The position numbers were made by a program, and so were the translations under genes. Positions 1 through 6,703 of a stretch of 21,723 nucleotides of DNA are shown piece by piece; positions within the stretch are counted from its first letter, which is position 1, and the number at the start of each line of letters is the position of its first letter. The notes below the pieces were generated by a model, which saw only the letters and a program-made list of their open reading frames with translations, made no database searches and had not been told where the DNA came from. Source of the DNA: an uncultured Lachnospiraceae bacterium (lineage in GTDB: Bacteria > Bacillota > Clostridia > Lachnospirales > Lachnospiraceae); contig CAJUKV010000051.1 in the NCBI GenBank assembly GCA_910587305.1, positions 1-21,723 on the forward strand, given 5' to 3'.

Positions 1-30
1 TGCCGCTCTGCGGCAACACAAATCTCAATG

Positions 31-58
31 AAGAATGCCTGTTTTCCAAGGCATTTTT
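31..58 (+). terminator. Intrinsic terminator of an upstream gene
   Basis: A 10-bp stem (one G-T pair) with an 8-nt loop: AAGAATGCCT at 31-40 pairs with AGGCATTTTT at 49-58, and the 3' arm ends in five T. It probably ends a plus-strand gene lying left of the window. No promoter is evident between it and the next gene, which may depend on read-through. Confidence 0.6.
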
Positions 59-105
59 CACACTAACCCATGCATAAATTTTCCTTTTTACCCCATACTG
101 ATACT

Positions 106-504
106 ATGATGAAAACTATTTTAAATAAATTTTTGAAATGCGGTCTTCTTGGCTGGTGCCTTGAAATCATTTTTACCGCCCTTAATTCTCTGCAAAGGAG
201 AGATATGCGGCTGTTTGGGCAGACTTCCCTTTGGATGTTTCCCATCTACGGCAGTCTGTGTTTGCTTGAACCCCTGTTTAAAATCCTTAAGCGTCTGCCT
301 TCTTTTGTCAGAGGCAGCATCTATGCCCTGTGCATTTTTACCGGAGAATACCTGTCCGGAAGCATTTTAAGCGCCCACAAACTCTGTCCATGGAACTATG
401 AGCGCTCCCGCTGGCATATCCGCAAGGTTGTAAGGCTGGATTATTTTCCCTGCTGGTTCCTGACCGGGCTTTTATTTGAAAAAATTTTATCCGATAAAAC
501 ATAA
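106..504 (+). CDS. Small membrane protein, putative ABC-transporter type IV (CmpB-like) family
   Basis: A hydrophobic protein of 132 aa from the ATG at 106. It has the GLLGWCLE opening, a WMFPIYGS motif near residue 44 and a C-terminal WFLTGLLFEKIL segment. These resemble the small integral membrane proteins classed as 'putative ABC-transporter type IV' (PF06541) in clostridia; the transport role of that family is not established. The start is uncertain: ATGs at 70, 106 and 109 are in frame and none has a clear Shine-Dalgarno. I prefer 106/109 because homologous proteins, as I remember them, begin shortly before the GxxGWxxE motif. The stop lies 5 nt from the stop of the convergent next gene, so there is no room for a separate terminator. 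Confidence 0.65.
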   Translation: MMKTILNKFLKCGLLGWCLEIIFTALNSLQRRDMRLFGQTSLWMFPIYGSLCLLEPLFKILKRLPSFVRGSIYALCIFTGEYLSGSILSAHKLCPWNYERSRWHIRKVVRLDYFPCWFLTGLLFEKILSDKT

Positions 505-509
505 ACCGT

Positions 510-884
510 TTATTCCGCGTCCTCCATATCGTCCAAATCGGCATTAATATTTAAGGTGTTTAATGTGCGGCGCCTCATTCTGGCCTGCTCCGATGCTTCG
601 AGAATAAAATTTTTGATCTCCTTCGCATGTTTGATGTGCGATAAAATTAATTTGGGATGGGTTGTATCGCCGGTATAGCAAATCACTGTCCCAATCCCCA
701 CAAGACGCTCCGCAAGGGAAGTAACCAGCTCCACATCCTGTACCTTATACATATAACAGTCGTTTTCCACCTTTTTAAAAAGGCCGCTGTCTATGGTAAG
801 CATATCATCCTTAATAATATATTTTGTAAAAGTAAAGGGAAGCCCTAAAAATAACCATCTTTTTCTCTCTGTGTATTCCGCCAT
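510..884 (-). CDS. PH-domain-like (YdbS/bPH2-type) protein
   Basis: A soluble protein of 124 aa. The pattern is an N-terminal TKYIIKDDMLTIDSGLFKK strand pair, then YKVQDVELVTSLAERLVGIGTV and an LILSHIKHAKEIKNFI helix, which matches bacterial PH-like domains (DUF304/YdbS type), where 'I..v..v.......Lfgigtv.i.t' is typical. The tail is acidic (ADLDDMEDAE). The frame is open further upstream to 1010, but the ATG at 884 has an AGGAGA Shine-Dalgarno 6 nt away and opens the domain, so I place the start there. The molecular function is unknown. It is transcribed alone, from a promoter near 1078-1106, through a long folded leader. Confidence 0.75.
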   Translation of the reverse strand: MAEYTERKRWLFLGLPFTFTKYIIKDDMLTIDSGLFKKVENDCYMYKVQDVELVTSLAERLVGIGTVICYTGDTTHPKLILSHIKHAKEIKNFILEASEQARMRRRTLNTLNINADLDDMEDAE

Positions 885-900
885 ATTTCTCCTCATTTCC

Positions 901-1002
901 GCAAGGTAAACGAAGTTTACCTTTGCTTTATTTGCGCATATCAAGTTTGTGGATGCAGCGCAGACCCAAACTTGTGAGTGATAGGTTGAAAACCTTTCAC
1001 TC
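901..1002 (-). other. Structured 5' leader of the PH-domain gene (three hairpins)
   Basis: Part of the gene-free stretch 885-1316. Three consecutive inverted repeats are visible: AAGGTAAAC (903-911) with GTTTACCTT (915-923); AAGTTTG (943-949) with CAAACTT (967-973); and GAGTGA plus AGGTT (976-987) with AACCT plus TCACTC (991-1002). All lie between the predicted minus-strand start site near 1071 and the Shine-Dalgarno at about 890. The first hairpin sits right beside the ribosome-binding site. None is followed by a T-run, so a role in translation or RNA stability is more likely than termination. Confidence 0.5.
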
Positions 1003-1077
1003 TTAACCACCAGTGACTATAATCGGTAAAAACACTTTTCAAAAGCGCTTTGGATAAATAACGCTTTCTTCCTTAGT

Positions 1078-1106
1078 AGTATACTAAATTCATACTTCCA
1101 TTGCAA
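1078..1106 (-). promoter_or_regulatory. Sigma-A type promoter for the PH-domain gene
   Basis: On the minus strand, TTGCAA (1101-1106), 17 nt, TATACT (1078-1083). The -10 box overlaps a perfect 10-bp palindrome TAGTATACTA (1076-1085). The predicted start near 1071 gives an untranslated leader of about 185 nt. Confidence 0.6.
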
Positions 1107-1175
1107 ATCTTAAAGAAAATTTTGGCATAATTTAGCTTTAGTTATAAAATTTACCTAATTAAGTTCTCTAATTCA

Positions 1176-1204
1176 TTGAAAGCCATCCTCCAATATGCTA
1201 TGAT
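1176..1204 (+). promoter_or_regulatory. Extended -10 promoter for the nitroreductase gene
   Basis: TTGAAA (1176-1181), 17 nt, TATGAT (1199-1204), preceded by a TG (1196-1197) of an extended -10 element. The predicted start near 1211 leaves a leader of about 105 nt, in which I recognise no known riboswitch. Confidence 0.7.
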
Positions 1205-1316
1205 AAAACAAGAAGCCAAATAACACGCGCCCACTTGTTTCGTATAGGGGCTTATTGTGCCGGGCACCGCACTATAGGCGGCCGTTGCCTGGCCAAAATC
1301 AAATAGGAGTGTGCTT

Positions 1317-1859
1317 ATGACCGCAAAAGACTGTATCAAAGAACGCAGAAGTATCCGTAAGTTTAAGGCTGAGCCTGTAGACCACGCATTGCTTTCTGAA
1401 ATTATTGAAACTGCATCCTATGCTCCCAGCTGGAAGCATACGCAGATCACCCGCTATATTGCAGTAGAGGGGGAGTTAAAAGACAAGGTTGCCGCTGAAT
1501 GTACTTTGGCATATCCCAAAAATGGGGAGATTATCGCCCAGGCTCCCCTGCTCATTGCCGTTACTTATATCAAAGGAAGAAGCGGTTTTGAGCGGGATGG
1601 ATCCTATTCCACCAAACGAGGCGGTTCCTGGCAGATGTTTGACGCAGGGGTTGCATCACAAACCTTTTGCCTTGCCGCATGGGAGAAAGGACTTGGCAGC
1701 GTAATCATGGGAATCTTTGACGAAGCAAAAGCTGCTTCTTTATTAAATGTTCCCGAAGAAAGGGATGTGGTGGCTCTTATCCCCGTTGGATATCCCGACG
1801 AGGCGCCCGCTGCCCCCAGAAGAAAACCTGTAGAAGAATTATTATCATTTCAAAGTTAA
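1317..1859 (+). CDS. Nitroreductase family protein (FMN flavoenzyme)
   Basis: A 180-aa NAD(P)H-dependent, FMN-binding oxidoreductase of the short clostridial type. The N-terminal ERRSIRKFKAEPV is the family's FMN-phosphate-binding signature. It is followed by ETASYAPSWKHTQ, which aligns with the usual 'A..APS..N.QPw' segment but has KHTQ in place of the common NxQP. GLGSVIMGIF (around residue 125) and ALIPVGYPDEAP close the fold. Family members reduce nitroaromatics, quinones or similar electrophiles; the substrate cannot be told here. The ATG at 1317 has AGGAG 7 nt upstream; an in-frame GTG at 1311 would sit on top of that site. It is a single-gene unit with its own promoter and a strong terminator. 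Confidence 0.88.
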   Translation: MTAKDCIKERRSIRKFKAEPVDHALLSEIIETASYAPSWKHTQITRYIAVEGELKDKVAAECTLAYPKNGEIIAQAPLLIAVTYIKGRSGFERDGSYSTKRGGSWQMFDAGVASQTFCLAAWEKGLGSVIMGIFDEAKAASLLNVPEERDVVALIPVGYPDEAPAAPRRKPVEELLSFQS

Positions 1860-1888
1860 TACTTAAACCAAAGGCCATCACATTTTAC

Positions 1889-1944
1889 GGGCCTGCACAT
1901 AAAAATCGAAGAGCCTTTCCTCTTCGATTTTTTATGCACGGCCC
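1889..1944. terminator. Long, possibly bidirectional terminator after the nitroreductase gene
   Basis: The core is a perfect 11-bp stem, AAATCGAAGAG with CTCTTCGATTT, loop CCTTTC, followed by more T. It extends outward, with small bulges, through TGCA and GGGCC/GGCCC to about 25 paired positions. T-runs lie on both sides when read on either strand. It lies between the nitroreductase stop and pyrB. Confidence 0.85.
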
Positions 1945-2000
1945 CTCTCAAAAGACAGACGAAATATAGTCAAAAAAAGAAAGGAGCCTGATTTTAAATC

Positions 2001-2918
2001 ATGAGACACTTATTAAATCCTCTGGATTTTACGGTGGAGGAGCTACACCGGCTTTTTGACCTGGCAAATGATATTGAGGCGAACATGGATAAATATGCCC
2101 ATGCCTGCGACGGAAAAAAGCTCGCCACCTGCTTTTATGAGCCCAGTACACGGACAAGGCTCAGCTTTGAAGCTGCCATGTTAAACTTAGGGGGAAGCGT
2201 GATTGGCTTTTCCGAAGCCAGCTCTTCATCGGCGGCAAAGGGAGAAAGCGTATCTGATACCATCCGTGTAATTTCCTGCTTTGCTGATATCTGCGCCATG
2301 CGGCATCCGAAAGAGGGCGCGCCTATGGTCGCTGCAGGCAGATCTTCCATTCCCGTTATCAATGCCGGTGACGGCGGCCATCAACACCCTACCCAGACCC
2401 TCACGGATTTATTGACAATCCGTTCTCTGAAAGGACGGCTGGGACATTTTACCATCGGTTTGTGTGGAGATTTGAAATTTGGGCGTACCGTTCATTCCCT
2501 GATCAATGCCCTGGTTCGTTATGACGGCATTAAATTTATCTTTATCTCTCCCCGGGAACTGATGGTTCCTGATTATGTTACCGATATGCTGAAGGAAAAG
2601 GACATCCCCTATGAGGAGGTTATACGTTTAGAGGACATTATGCCAAAGCTTGACCTTTTATATATGACCAGGGTTCAAAAGGAGCGTTTCTTTAACGAAG
2701 AAGATTACGTCAGATTAAAGGATTTTTATATTCTCGATAAAGCAAAAATGAGATTGGCAAAGTCTGATATGCTGGTGCTCCACCCCCTTCCCAGAGTCAA
2801 TGAAATATCCGTGGAAGTGGACGAGGATCCCAGGGCCGCTTATTTTAAACAGGTGCAGTACGGCGTCTATGTAAGAATGGCCCTTATTTTAACACTTTTA
2901 AATATTCACGTAAATTAA
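2001..2918 (+). CDS. pyrB: Aspartate carbamoyltransferase catalytic subunit
   Basis: Catalyses carbamoyl phosphate + L-aspartate to N-carbamoyl-L-aspartate, the first committed step of pyrimidine synthesis. It is 305 aa, normal for class B catalytic chains. The carbamoyl-phosphate loop FYEPSTRTRLSFE is at 45-57 (S49-T50-R51-T52 core), the 80s loop SSSSAAKGES brings in Lys80, HPTQ is at 129-132, and the aspartate-domain LHPLPRVNEI is near 262-271. The start is fixed by homology (MRHLLNPLDFT) and a stop codon just upstream; AAGGAG lies 14 nt away, longer than usual. No convincing promoter is seen after the terminator at 1889-1944: a TATAGT at 1965 has no matching -35. pyrI follows, so the enzyme should form the regulated catalytic-regulatory holoenzyme. 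Confidence 0.97.
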   Translation: MRHLLNPLDFTVEELHRLFDLANDIEANMDKYAHACDGKKLATCFYEPSTRTRLSFEAAMLNLGGSVIGFSEASSSSAAKGESVSDTIRVISCFADICAMRHPKEGAPMVAAGRSSIPVINAGDGGHQHPTQTLTDLLTIRSLKGRLGHFTIGLCGDLKFGRTVHSLINALVRYDGIKFIFISPRELMVPDYVTDMLKEKDIPYEEVIRLEDIMPKLDLLYMTRVQKERFFNEEDYVRLKDFYILDKAKMRLAKSDMLVLHPLPRVNEISVEVDEDPRAAYFKQVQYGVYVRMALILTLLNIHVN

Positions 2919-2967
2919 ATTTGTATTACCGCAAAATATAAACCAAATAACTTTTCAGGTCAATCCG

Positions 2968-3078
2968 GTAGGGAAGAACCTTCTCCCTACTCGCCGCGCG
3001 GTCCGCATGCTGCCCTGGCAGCAAATTTCCGTATGCGGGCCTGTGCATAAAAATAGCCAGGCTGCCGTAAGAGACAGC
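2968..3078 (+). other. Structured pyrB-pyrI intercistronic region
   Basis: The 181-nt gap holds a run of possible hairpins: GTAGGGA (2968-2974) with TCCCTAC (2984-2990); CCGCATGC (3003-3010) with GTATGCGG (3031-3038), enclosing a small TGCC/GGCA stem; GCCTG (3039-3043) with CAGGC (3058-3062); and GCTG/CAGC at 3061-3078, which overlaps the previous stem. The string GGGCCTGTGCATAAAAAT here matches 16 of 18 bases of the 5' arm of the terminator at 1889. No T-run follows, so it should not stop transcription into pyrI. Confidence 0.45.
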
Positions 3079-3099
3079 ATGGATGTCAGGAGGAAAAAT

Positions 3100-3531
3100 A
3101 TGCTCAATGTTGGAAAAATCGAGGAAGGACTTGTTCTGGACCACATCAAAGCCGGAAAGAGTCTGTCCATTTATTATCATTTGCAGCTGGACAAGCTGGA
3201 TTGTCCCGTTGCCCTCATTAAAAATGCCAGAAGCAACAAAATGGGGAAAAAGGATATCGTAAAAGTAGAGTGCGATATTGATATGCTGAATCTGGATGTC
3301 CTTGCCTTTATTGACCACAATATAACCGTCAATATCGTAAAGGATGGAGAAATTGTATCAAAAAAGGAACTAATGCTTCCTAAGGAGATCAAAAACGTCA
3401 TCCGCTGCAAAAATCCCAGATGCATCACTTCCATTGAACAGGGGCTTCCCCATATTTTCGTGCTGGCGGATGAAGAAAAGGAGATCTACCGCTGTAAATA
3501 TTGTGAAGAAAAATATTCGGAGCATTTTTAA
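3100..3531 (+). CDS. pyrI: Aspartate carbamoyltransferase regulatory subunit
   Basis: The nucleotide-binding, zinc-containing regulatory chain that assembles with PyrB trimers and passes on allosteric control by CTP/ATP. It is 143 aa, slightly shorter than the roughly 150-aa enteric form. The N-terminal allosteric domain contains LDHIKAGKS (13-21). The C-terminal zinc domain has C103-x4-C108 and C132-x2-C135, the four ligands that hold the contact to PyrB. The ATG at 3100 has AGGAGG 6 nt upstream; the open frame reaches back to 3007, but that stretch is the structured gap and shows no homology. Its stop is 11 nt from the stop of the convergent VanZ-like gene. Confidence 0.96.
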   Translation: MLNVGKIEEGLVLDHIKAGKSLSIYYHLQLDKLDCPVALIKNARSNKMGKKDIVKVECDIDMLNLDVLAFIDHNITVNIVKDGEIVSKKELMLPKEIKNVIRCKNPRCITSIEQGLPHIFVLADEEKEIYRCKYCEEKYSEHF

Positions 3532-3542
3532 AGTGCTCCGGA

Positions 3543-4064
3543 CTATGATGCATGACTTGCTGTCAGCAGATGAAAGAAGCCTTTCACTGCCCTGACAGCT
3601 AAAGTCAGCACCGACACAAGGCAAAACCCCAAAGTTGCCGCCGCTATGCTAATCATCATTTCTTCATAGCTGTAATGTCTGCTGGGGATATACACCTTTA
3701 ATTTTTCTGTCAGATAAGCAATTGCCGTAATGATTCCCAAAGCAATGATCGTTTTGAAAAGCCAGTTGCATTTTGAAAAGGAAACATGAATCGTAAGCGT
3801 ACCTACGATACCAATCAAAAGAAAGGCAAAAAAGCGCCCAAACTGCCTGACGAAAAATGTCAGCGTCAGCATTTCTTCTTCCGTATCCCCTTTCTGTAAA
3901 TAGCTGGTTTCCGTTAGTTTATTGACAAGCTGTTCTCCTATCAGCTTGGCGTCTTCGCCATTTTGAAAGGAAAGATATGCCACGCCGGCCACCAGAGATA
4001 TAAAGACTACCCACAAAAACAGTATGAGCGGCCATCTATTATTTTTCTTCCTACCTTTTCCCAT
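3543..4064 (-). CDS. VanZ-family membrane protein
   Basis: A 173-aa integral membrane protein. The N-terminal segment (about 13-32) is followed by the VanZ-style SFQNGEDAKLIGEQLVNKL; then come RQFGRFFAFLLIGIVGTL, which corresponds to the 'RK..Hf.eY..Lg' region, and LTEKLKVYIPSRHYSYEEMM near the third helix, the usual 'E..Q.fvpgR...' site. About four membrane segments are expected. VanZ confers teicoplanin resistance in enterococci, but most family members have no assigned role, and no vancomycin cluster is nearby. I use the ATG at 4064 (AAGGA 9 nt upstream); an in-frame TTG at 4073 directly abuts that site. It has its own promoter at 4118-4147. Confidence 0.8.
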   Translation of the reverse strand: MGKGRKKNNRWPLILFLWVVFISLVAGVAYLSFQNGEDAKLIGEQLVNKLTETSYLQKGDTEEEMLTLTFFVRQFGRFFAFLLIGIVGTLTIHVSFSKCNWLFKTIIALGIITAIAYLTEKLKVYIPSRHYSYEEMMISIAAATLGFCLVSVLTLAVRAVKGFFHLLTASHAS

Positions 4065-4117
4065 ATATGCCAATCCTTACGTGATTTACCATTACATCGT
4101 TTATTCGAACTATTATC

Positions 4118-4147
4118 ATTATATTCTCCTACCGAGCCAAAAGTCAA
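4118..4147 (-). promoter_or_regulatory. Promoter for the VanZ-like gene
   Basis: On the minus strand, TTGACT (4142-4147), 18 nt, TATAAT (4118-4123). The -10 box is a perfect consensus. The predicted start near 4110 gives a leader of about 45 nt. Confidence 0.75.
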
Positions 4148-4236
4148 TTGTAATGATAAACTACCACGAAAAGGAAATTTTAAATTTATGGAAACGGGCG
4201 GTTAGCCGACATGTGAAAAATCACTTCAAACAGACG

Positions 4237-4833
4237 CTAATTTTCGTAAGGGGACTGTTCAAGACGAATAAAATATCCCTGGTCATGAGAGCATACGGGA
4301 CATTTTGCCGGAACTTCCTCCCCCTCAAAAATATAGCCGCAATTTAAGCAAATCCAGCTTGTCTTCGCGTCCGCCTTATACAATTTATCCGTTTCCAAAA
4401 GCTCCGCAAATTTTCCGAAACGGTCTCCGTGAACTTTTTCTATCTCGGCAATTTTGAAAAATGTATTTGCAATCTGCTCAAAGCCTTCCTCCCTTGCCTT
4501 CTCTCCAAAAGCTTTATAGACCGAATCGTGTTCCTCGTACTCATTGTGCTGTGCCATGCGAAGCAGCTTAGCGATATCCTCCGAAATATCCACCGGGTAT
4601 CCACCGTCCACATGAATGGTCTCTCCCGACAGTTCTTTTAAATATTTGTAAAAGATCTCCGCATGTTCTCTCTCCTGCCCCGCCGTGTAGTTGAATACTT
4701 CCTCTATCACATGCATGTGCTGCCCCTTTGCTTTGGAAGCGGCAAAATTATAACGGTTCCTGGCCTGGCTTTCCCCTGCAAAGGCCCGCATCAGATTTTC
4801 TTTTGTTTCGCTGTTTTTAAAATCCACTGCCAT
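4237..4833 (-). CDS. rbr: Rubrerythrin
   Basis: A cytoplasmic non-haem iron peroxidase that reduces hydrogen peroxide in anaerobes, with electrons from rubredoxin or ferredoxin-type donors. It is 198 aa. The N-terminal ferritin-like four-helix domain has GESQARNRY (E21), EREH (E54, H57), NEYEEH near E98-E101 and EIEKVH (E132, H135), the diiron ligand pattern. The C-terminal rubredoxin-like domain has C162-x2-C165 and C178-x2-C181 for the mononuclear iron site. AAGGAG precedes the ATG by about 9 nt. It appears monocistronic, and repeats at 4933-4984 lie in its upstream region. In clostridia such genes are often under peroxide control (PerR), but I do not see a standard PerR box here. Confidence 0.96.
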   Translation of the reverse strand: MAVDFKNSETKENLMRAFAGESQARNRYNFAASKAKGQHMHVIEEVFNYTAGQEREHAEIFYKYLKELSGETIHVDGGYPVDISEDIAKLLRMAQHNEYEEHDSVYKAFGEKAREEGFEQIANTFFKIAEIEKVHGDRFGKFAELLETDKLYKADAKTSWICLNCGYIFEGEEVPAKCPVCSHDQGYFIRLEQSPYEN

Positions 4834-4932
4834 AAATAAGCTCTCCTTTTTCCTTCTCCCTGACTCTCGATACCACTGTCATTTTCCGGTACATAAAATC
4901 AGGCGCCAAATTTTTTTACCCTCATATAGAAA

Positions 4933-4984
4933 ATATCCATAACACAGATATATCCAAAAGAAAGGTATATCCATATTATGGATA
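4933..4984. repeat. Three ATATCC repeats at 17-bp period ending in a palindrome, upstream of rubrerythrin
   Basis: ATATCC begins at 4933, 4950 and 4967, exactly 17 bp apart, each followed by ATA or AAA. The last copy is part of a perfect inverted repeat, TATCCATA-T-TATGGATA (4968-4984). This lies 100-150 bp upstream of the rubrerythrin start and 27 bp past the amidase stop. It could be an operator array for rubrerythrin. On the minus strand the palindrome plus a following T-rich stretch could instead be a weak terminator of the amidase gene. Confidence 0.5.
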
Positions 4985-5010
4985 AAAGGAAAAGTTTTAT
5001 GCGCTGTGCT

Positions 5011-6465
5011 TTACTTTTCATCGGGCAGCGTAAATTGAACCGGTTTGACATGCACATTTAGGGGCTTTATCCTGTACTCGGGAAACTGCAAAAGCAGCTC
5101 ATCCAAACAAAGCGCAGTGTTTAAAACCCTGTCATGCGCTAACATAACCACCTTTTTTCTGTCAAGGGTTGTCGCGCGCGCATTTGAAATAAGCTGCTCC
5201 GGCTCATAATCTCCCACCACGTCGTCAAGACTTGCATTCCAGTCAAAATAAATGAAGCCCTTCTTGGTCATCTCATGGACAATATCGCCGCACACTTCCT
5301 TATTATAAGAGTTAACGCTCCCTCCCGGAAAACGGAAAAGCTTTGCTTCCACACCGGTTGTTTCCAAAATCACATCATACGCTTTCTGAAAATCCGCAAG
5401 ATAACTCTCCGCACTTTCGTACAGCTCTCCATAATCATGGCGGTAACAGTGGATTCCAATAGTATGTCCCTCCCTTGCAATCCGCCTTGCAACCTCCGGG
5501 TACTTCTCCACATATTCTCCAACCAGGAAAAAAGTTGCCTTCACGTCATTGGCCTTTAATACATCCAGAACCATATCCGTACACCGCTCCGAAGGACCGT
5601 CGTCAAAAGTCAGGTACATGGTTTTCGGTCGGAAAAACAAACGGATCCCTTCCGCAATCCCCTCCGCCACCTTTTCCTGATACTCCGGCGACGCTAGAAG
5701 CTCGCGTTCCGTGGGATTAGATAAAAATCCTGTTTCTATCAGACAGGCCGGCATTCCGGTTTGGTTCGTGACGCAAAAATCCGCTATATCCCACAGCTCC
5801 CTCTCTGCTGCGCCGGTGCTTTTTATGGTTTCCTGGTGTACCAGCCTTGCCAGCCTTTTGCTGTCCCTTGTGGCGTCTGAGCCGTCATACCATGTTTCAA
5901 TTCCCCCCACACTTTTATCACTCCCCTCATATGTATTCTGGTGGATGCTCACATAAGCGTCCGCCATAAGATTATTCGCTATTTCCACTCGTTCTTCCTT
6001 GGCCAAATATTCATCCTGATCCCGCACCAGCAGCACCTGAAAGCCCATATCCTCCAGCCGTTTTTTCACCCGCCGTCCAATCTCCAGGTTGATATCTTTC
6101 TCCGCAACTTCCTTTTCCATGCAGCCCACGTCTAACCCTCCATGCCCTGCATCCACTACCACCAAAGGAACGATTGACTTACTCTCTTTCGGGGATGCTT
6201 CCGGCTCAGGCAGCAGCTCATTTCCGGATACGTCTTTCTTCTCCGCTTCTTTTTGGGCATTAGCCGCCGCCTCTACTTCCGGGTTCTCCGGCGAAGCGAA
6301 CACCACCATCTCCTTAAATGCATAGAGGCCTGTTATCACCAGAAGAAGCGCTGCGGCACATATTCCCGCTTTCCATTTCTTTTCTTTTCCCCATCCTGTA
6401 CTTTTTATCCTTGCAGTCGTCCGTCGTCTTCTTTTTTTCCGCCCTGCCTTTTCTCCTGTGTACAT
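5011..6465 (-). CDS. Bifunctional N-acetylmuramoyl-L-alanine amidase (Amidase_3) / NodB polysaccharide deacetylase, membrane anchored
   Basis: A 484-aa cell-wall enzyme. A basic N-terminus (KKRRRR) is followed by one membrane segment (about 33-50), with no clear cleavage site, and an Ala/Glu-rich linker (58-98). Residues 100-277 are an Amidase_3 domain with the zinc ligands of that family: H108 (DAGHGG), E122 and H175 (SIHQN), and the catalytic E244 (IETGFLSNPTE). Residues 283-475 are a NodB domain: D288-D289 (TFDDGPS), H339 and H343 (HCYRH), R378 (RFPGG), D408-W-N and H444 (LAHD). All motifs look intact. The first domain should cut the MurNAc-L-alanine bond and the second should remove an N-acetyl group from a glycan sugar. 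The start has a weak site, AAAGGGG, 10 nt upstream. It is last in the signalling gene cluster, after a repeat-rich spacer. Confidence 0.9.
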   Translation of the reverse strand: MYTGEKAGRKKRRRRTTARIKSTGWGKEKKWKAGICAAALLLVITGLYAFKEMVVFASPENPEVEAAANAQKEAEKKDVSGNELLPEPEASPKESKSIVPLVVVDAGHGGLDVGCMEKEVAEKDINLEIGRRVKKRLEDMGFQVLLVRDQDEYLAKEERVEIANNLMADAYVSIHQNTYEGSDKSVGGIETWYDGSDATRDSKRLARLVHQETIKSTGAAERELWDIADFCVTNQTGMPACLIETGFLSNPTERELLASPEYQEKVAEGIAEGIRLFFRPKTMYLTFDDGPSERCTDMVLDVLKANDVKATFFLVGEYVEKYPEVARRIAREGHTIGIHCYRHDYGELYESAESYLADFQKAYDVILETTGVEAKLFRFPGGSVNSYNKEVCGDIVHEMTKKGFIYFDWNASLDDVVGDYEPEQLISNARATTLDRKKVVMLAHDRVLNTALCLDELLLQFPEYRIKPLNVHVKPVQFTLPDEK

Positions 6466-6545
6466 AAAAATGACGCCCCTTTCGTGCTCTGTCAGATAAG
6501 GCTGGTATTAGCCGGTAACTTTCCCGTCATACCGCCCCGCCGCAT

Positions 6546-6648
6546 GACTGCTCTGTCAGCGCTGCCATGTCAGCATTGCCATACCAGCAAGCGCCGCTAT
6601 ACCATCACTGCTATGCAACGCTGCTATTTCAGCGCTGTTATCTGTCAT
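6546..6648. repeat. Degenerate ~14-bp tandem repeat array
   Basis: About seven imperfect units of consensus CRCTGCYATNYCAG begin at 6546, 6560, 6574, 6592, 6606, 6619 and 6633, with lengths mostly 14 (one 13, one 16, and a CAAG insertion at 6588-6591). A related CTGTCAG lies at about 6490, and a CTGCTA-cta-TAGCAG inverted repeat follows at 6674-6688. The unit length is not a multiple of three, so a conserved coding repeat is unlikely. It forms the near half of the 348-nt gene-free stretch in front of the amidase-deacetylase gene. Confidence 0.65.
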
Positions 6649-6703
6649 ACTGGTGCTGCTTTGCTATACTGGCACTGCTACTATAGCAGTTTACACGTCC
6701 GGT

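Noticed and set aside
1..15. Perfect hairpin TGCCGC-TCT-GCGGCA at the window edge
   Set aside because: No T-run follows and its context is cut off, so a role cannot be judged.
1205..1310. Possible riboswitch in the nitroreductase leader
   Set aside because: Only weak GGC/GCC pairings are visible and nothing matches a known class or forms a switch with a terminator.
4065..4073. TTG start for the VanZ-like protein
   Set aside because: It directly abuts the AAGGA site, leaving no spacing; the ATG at 4064 is 9 nt away.
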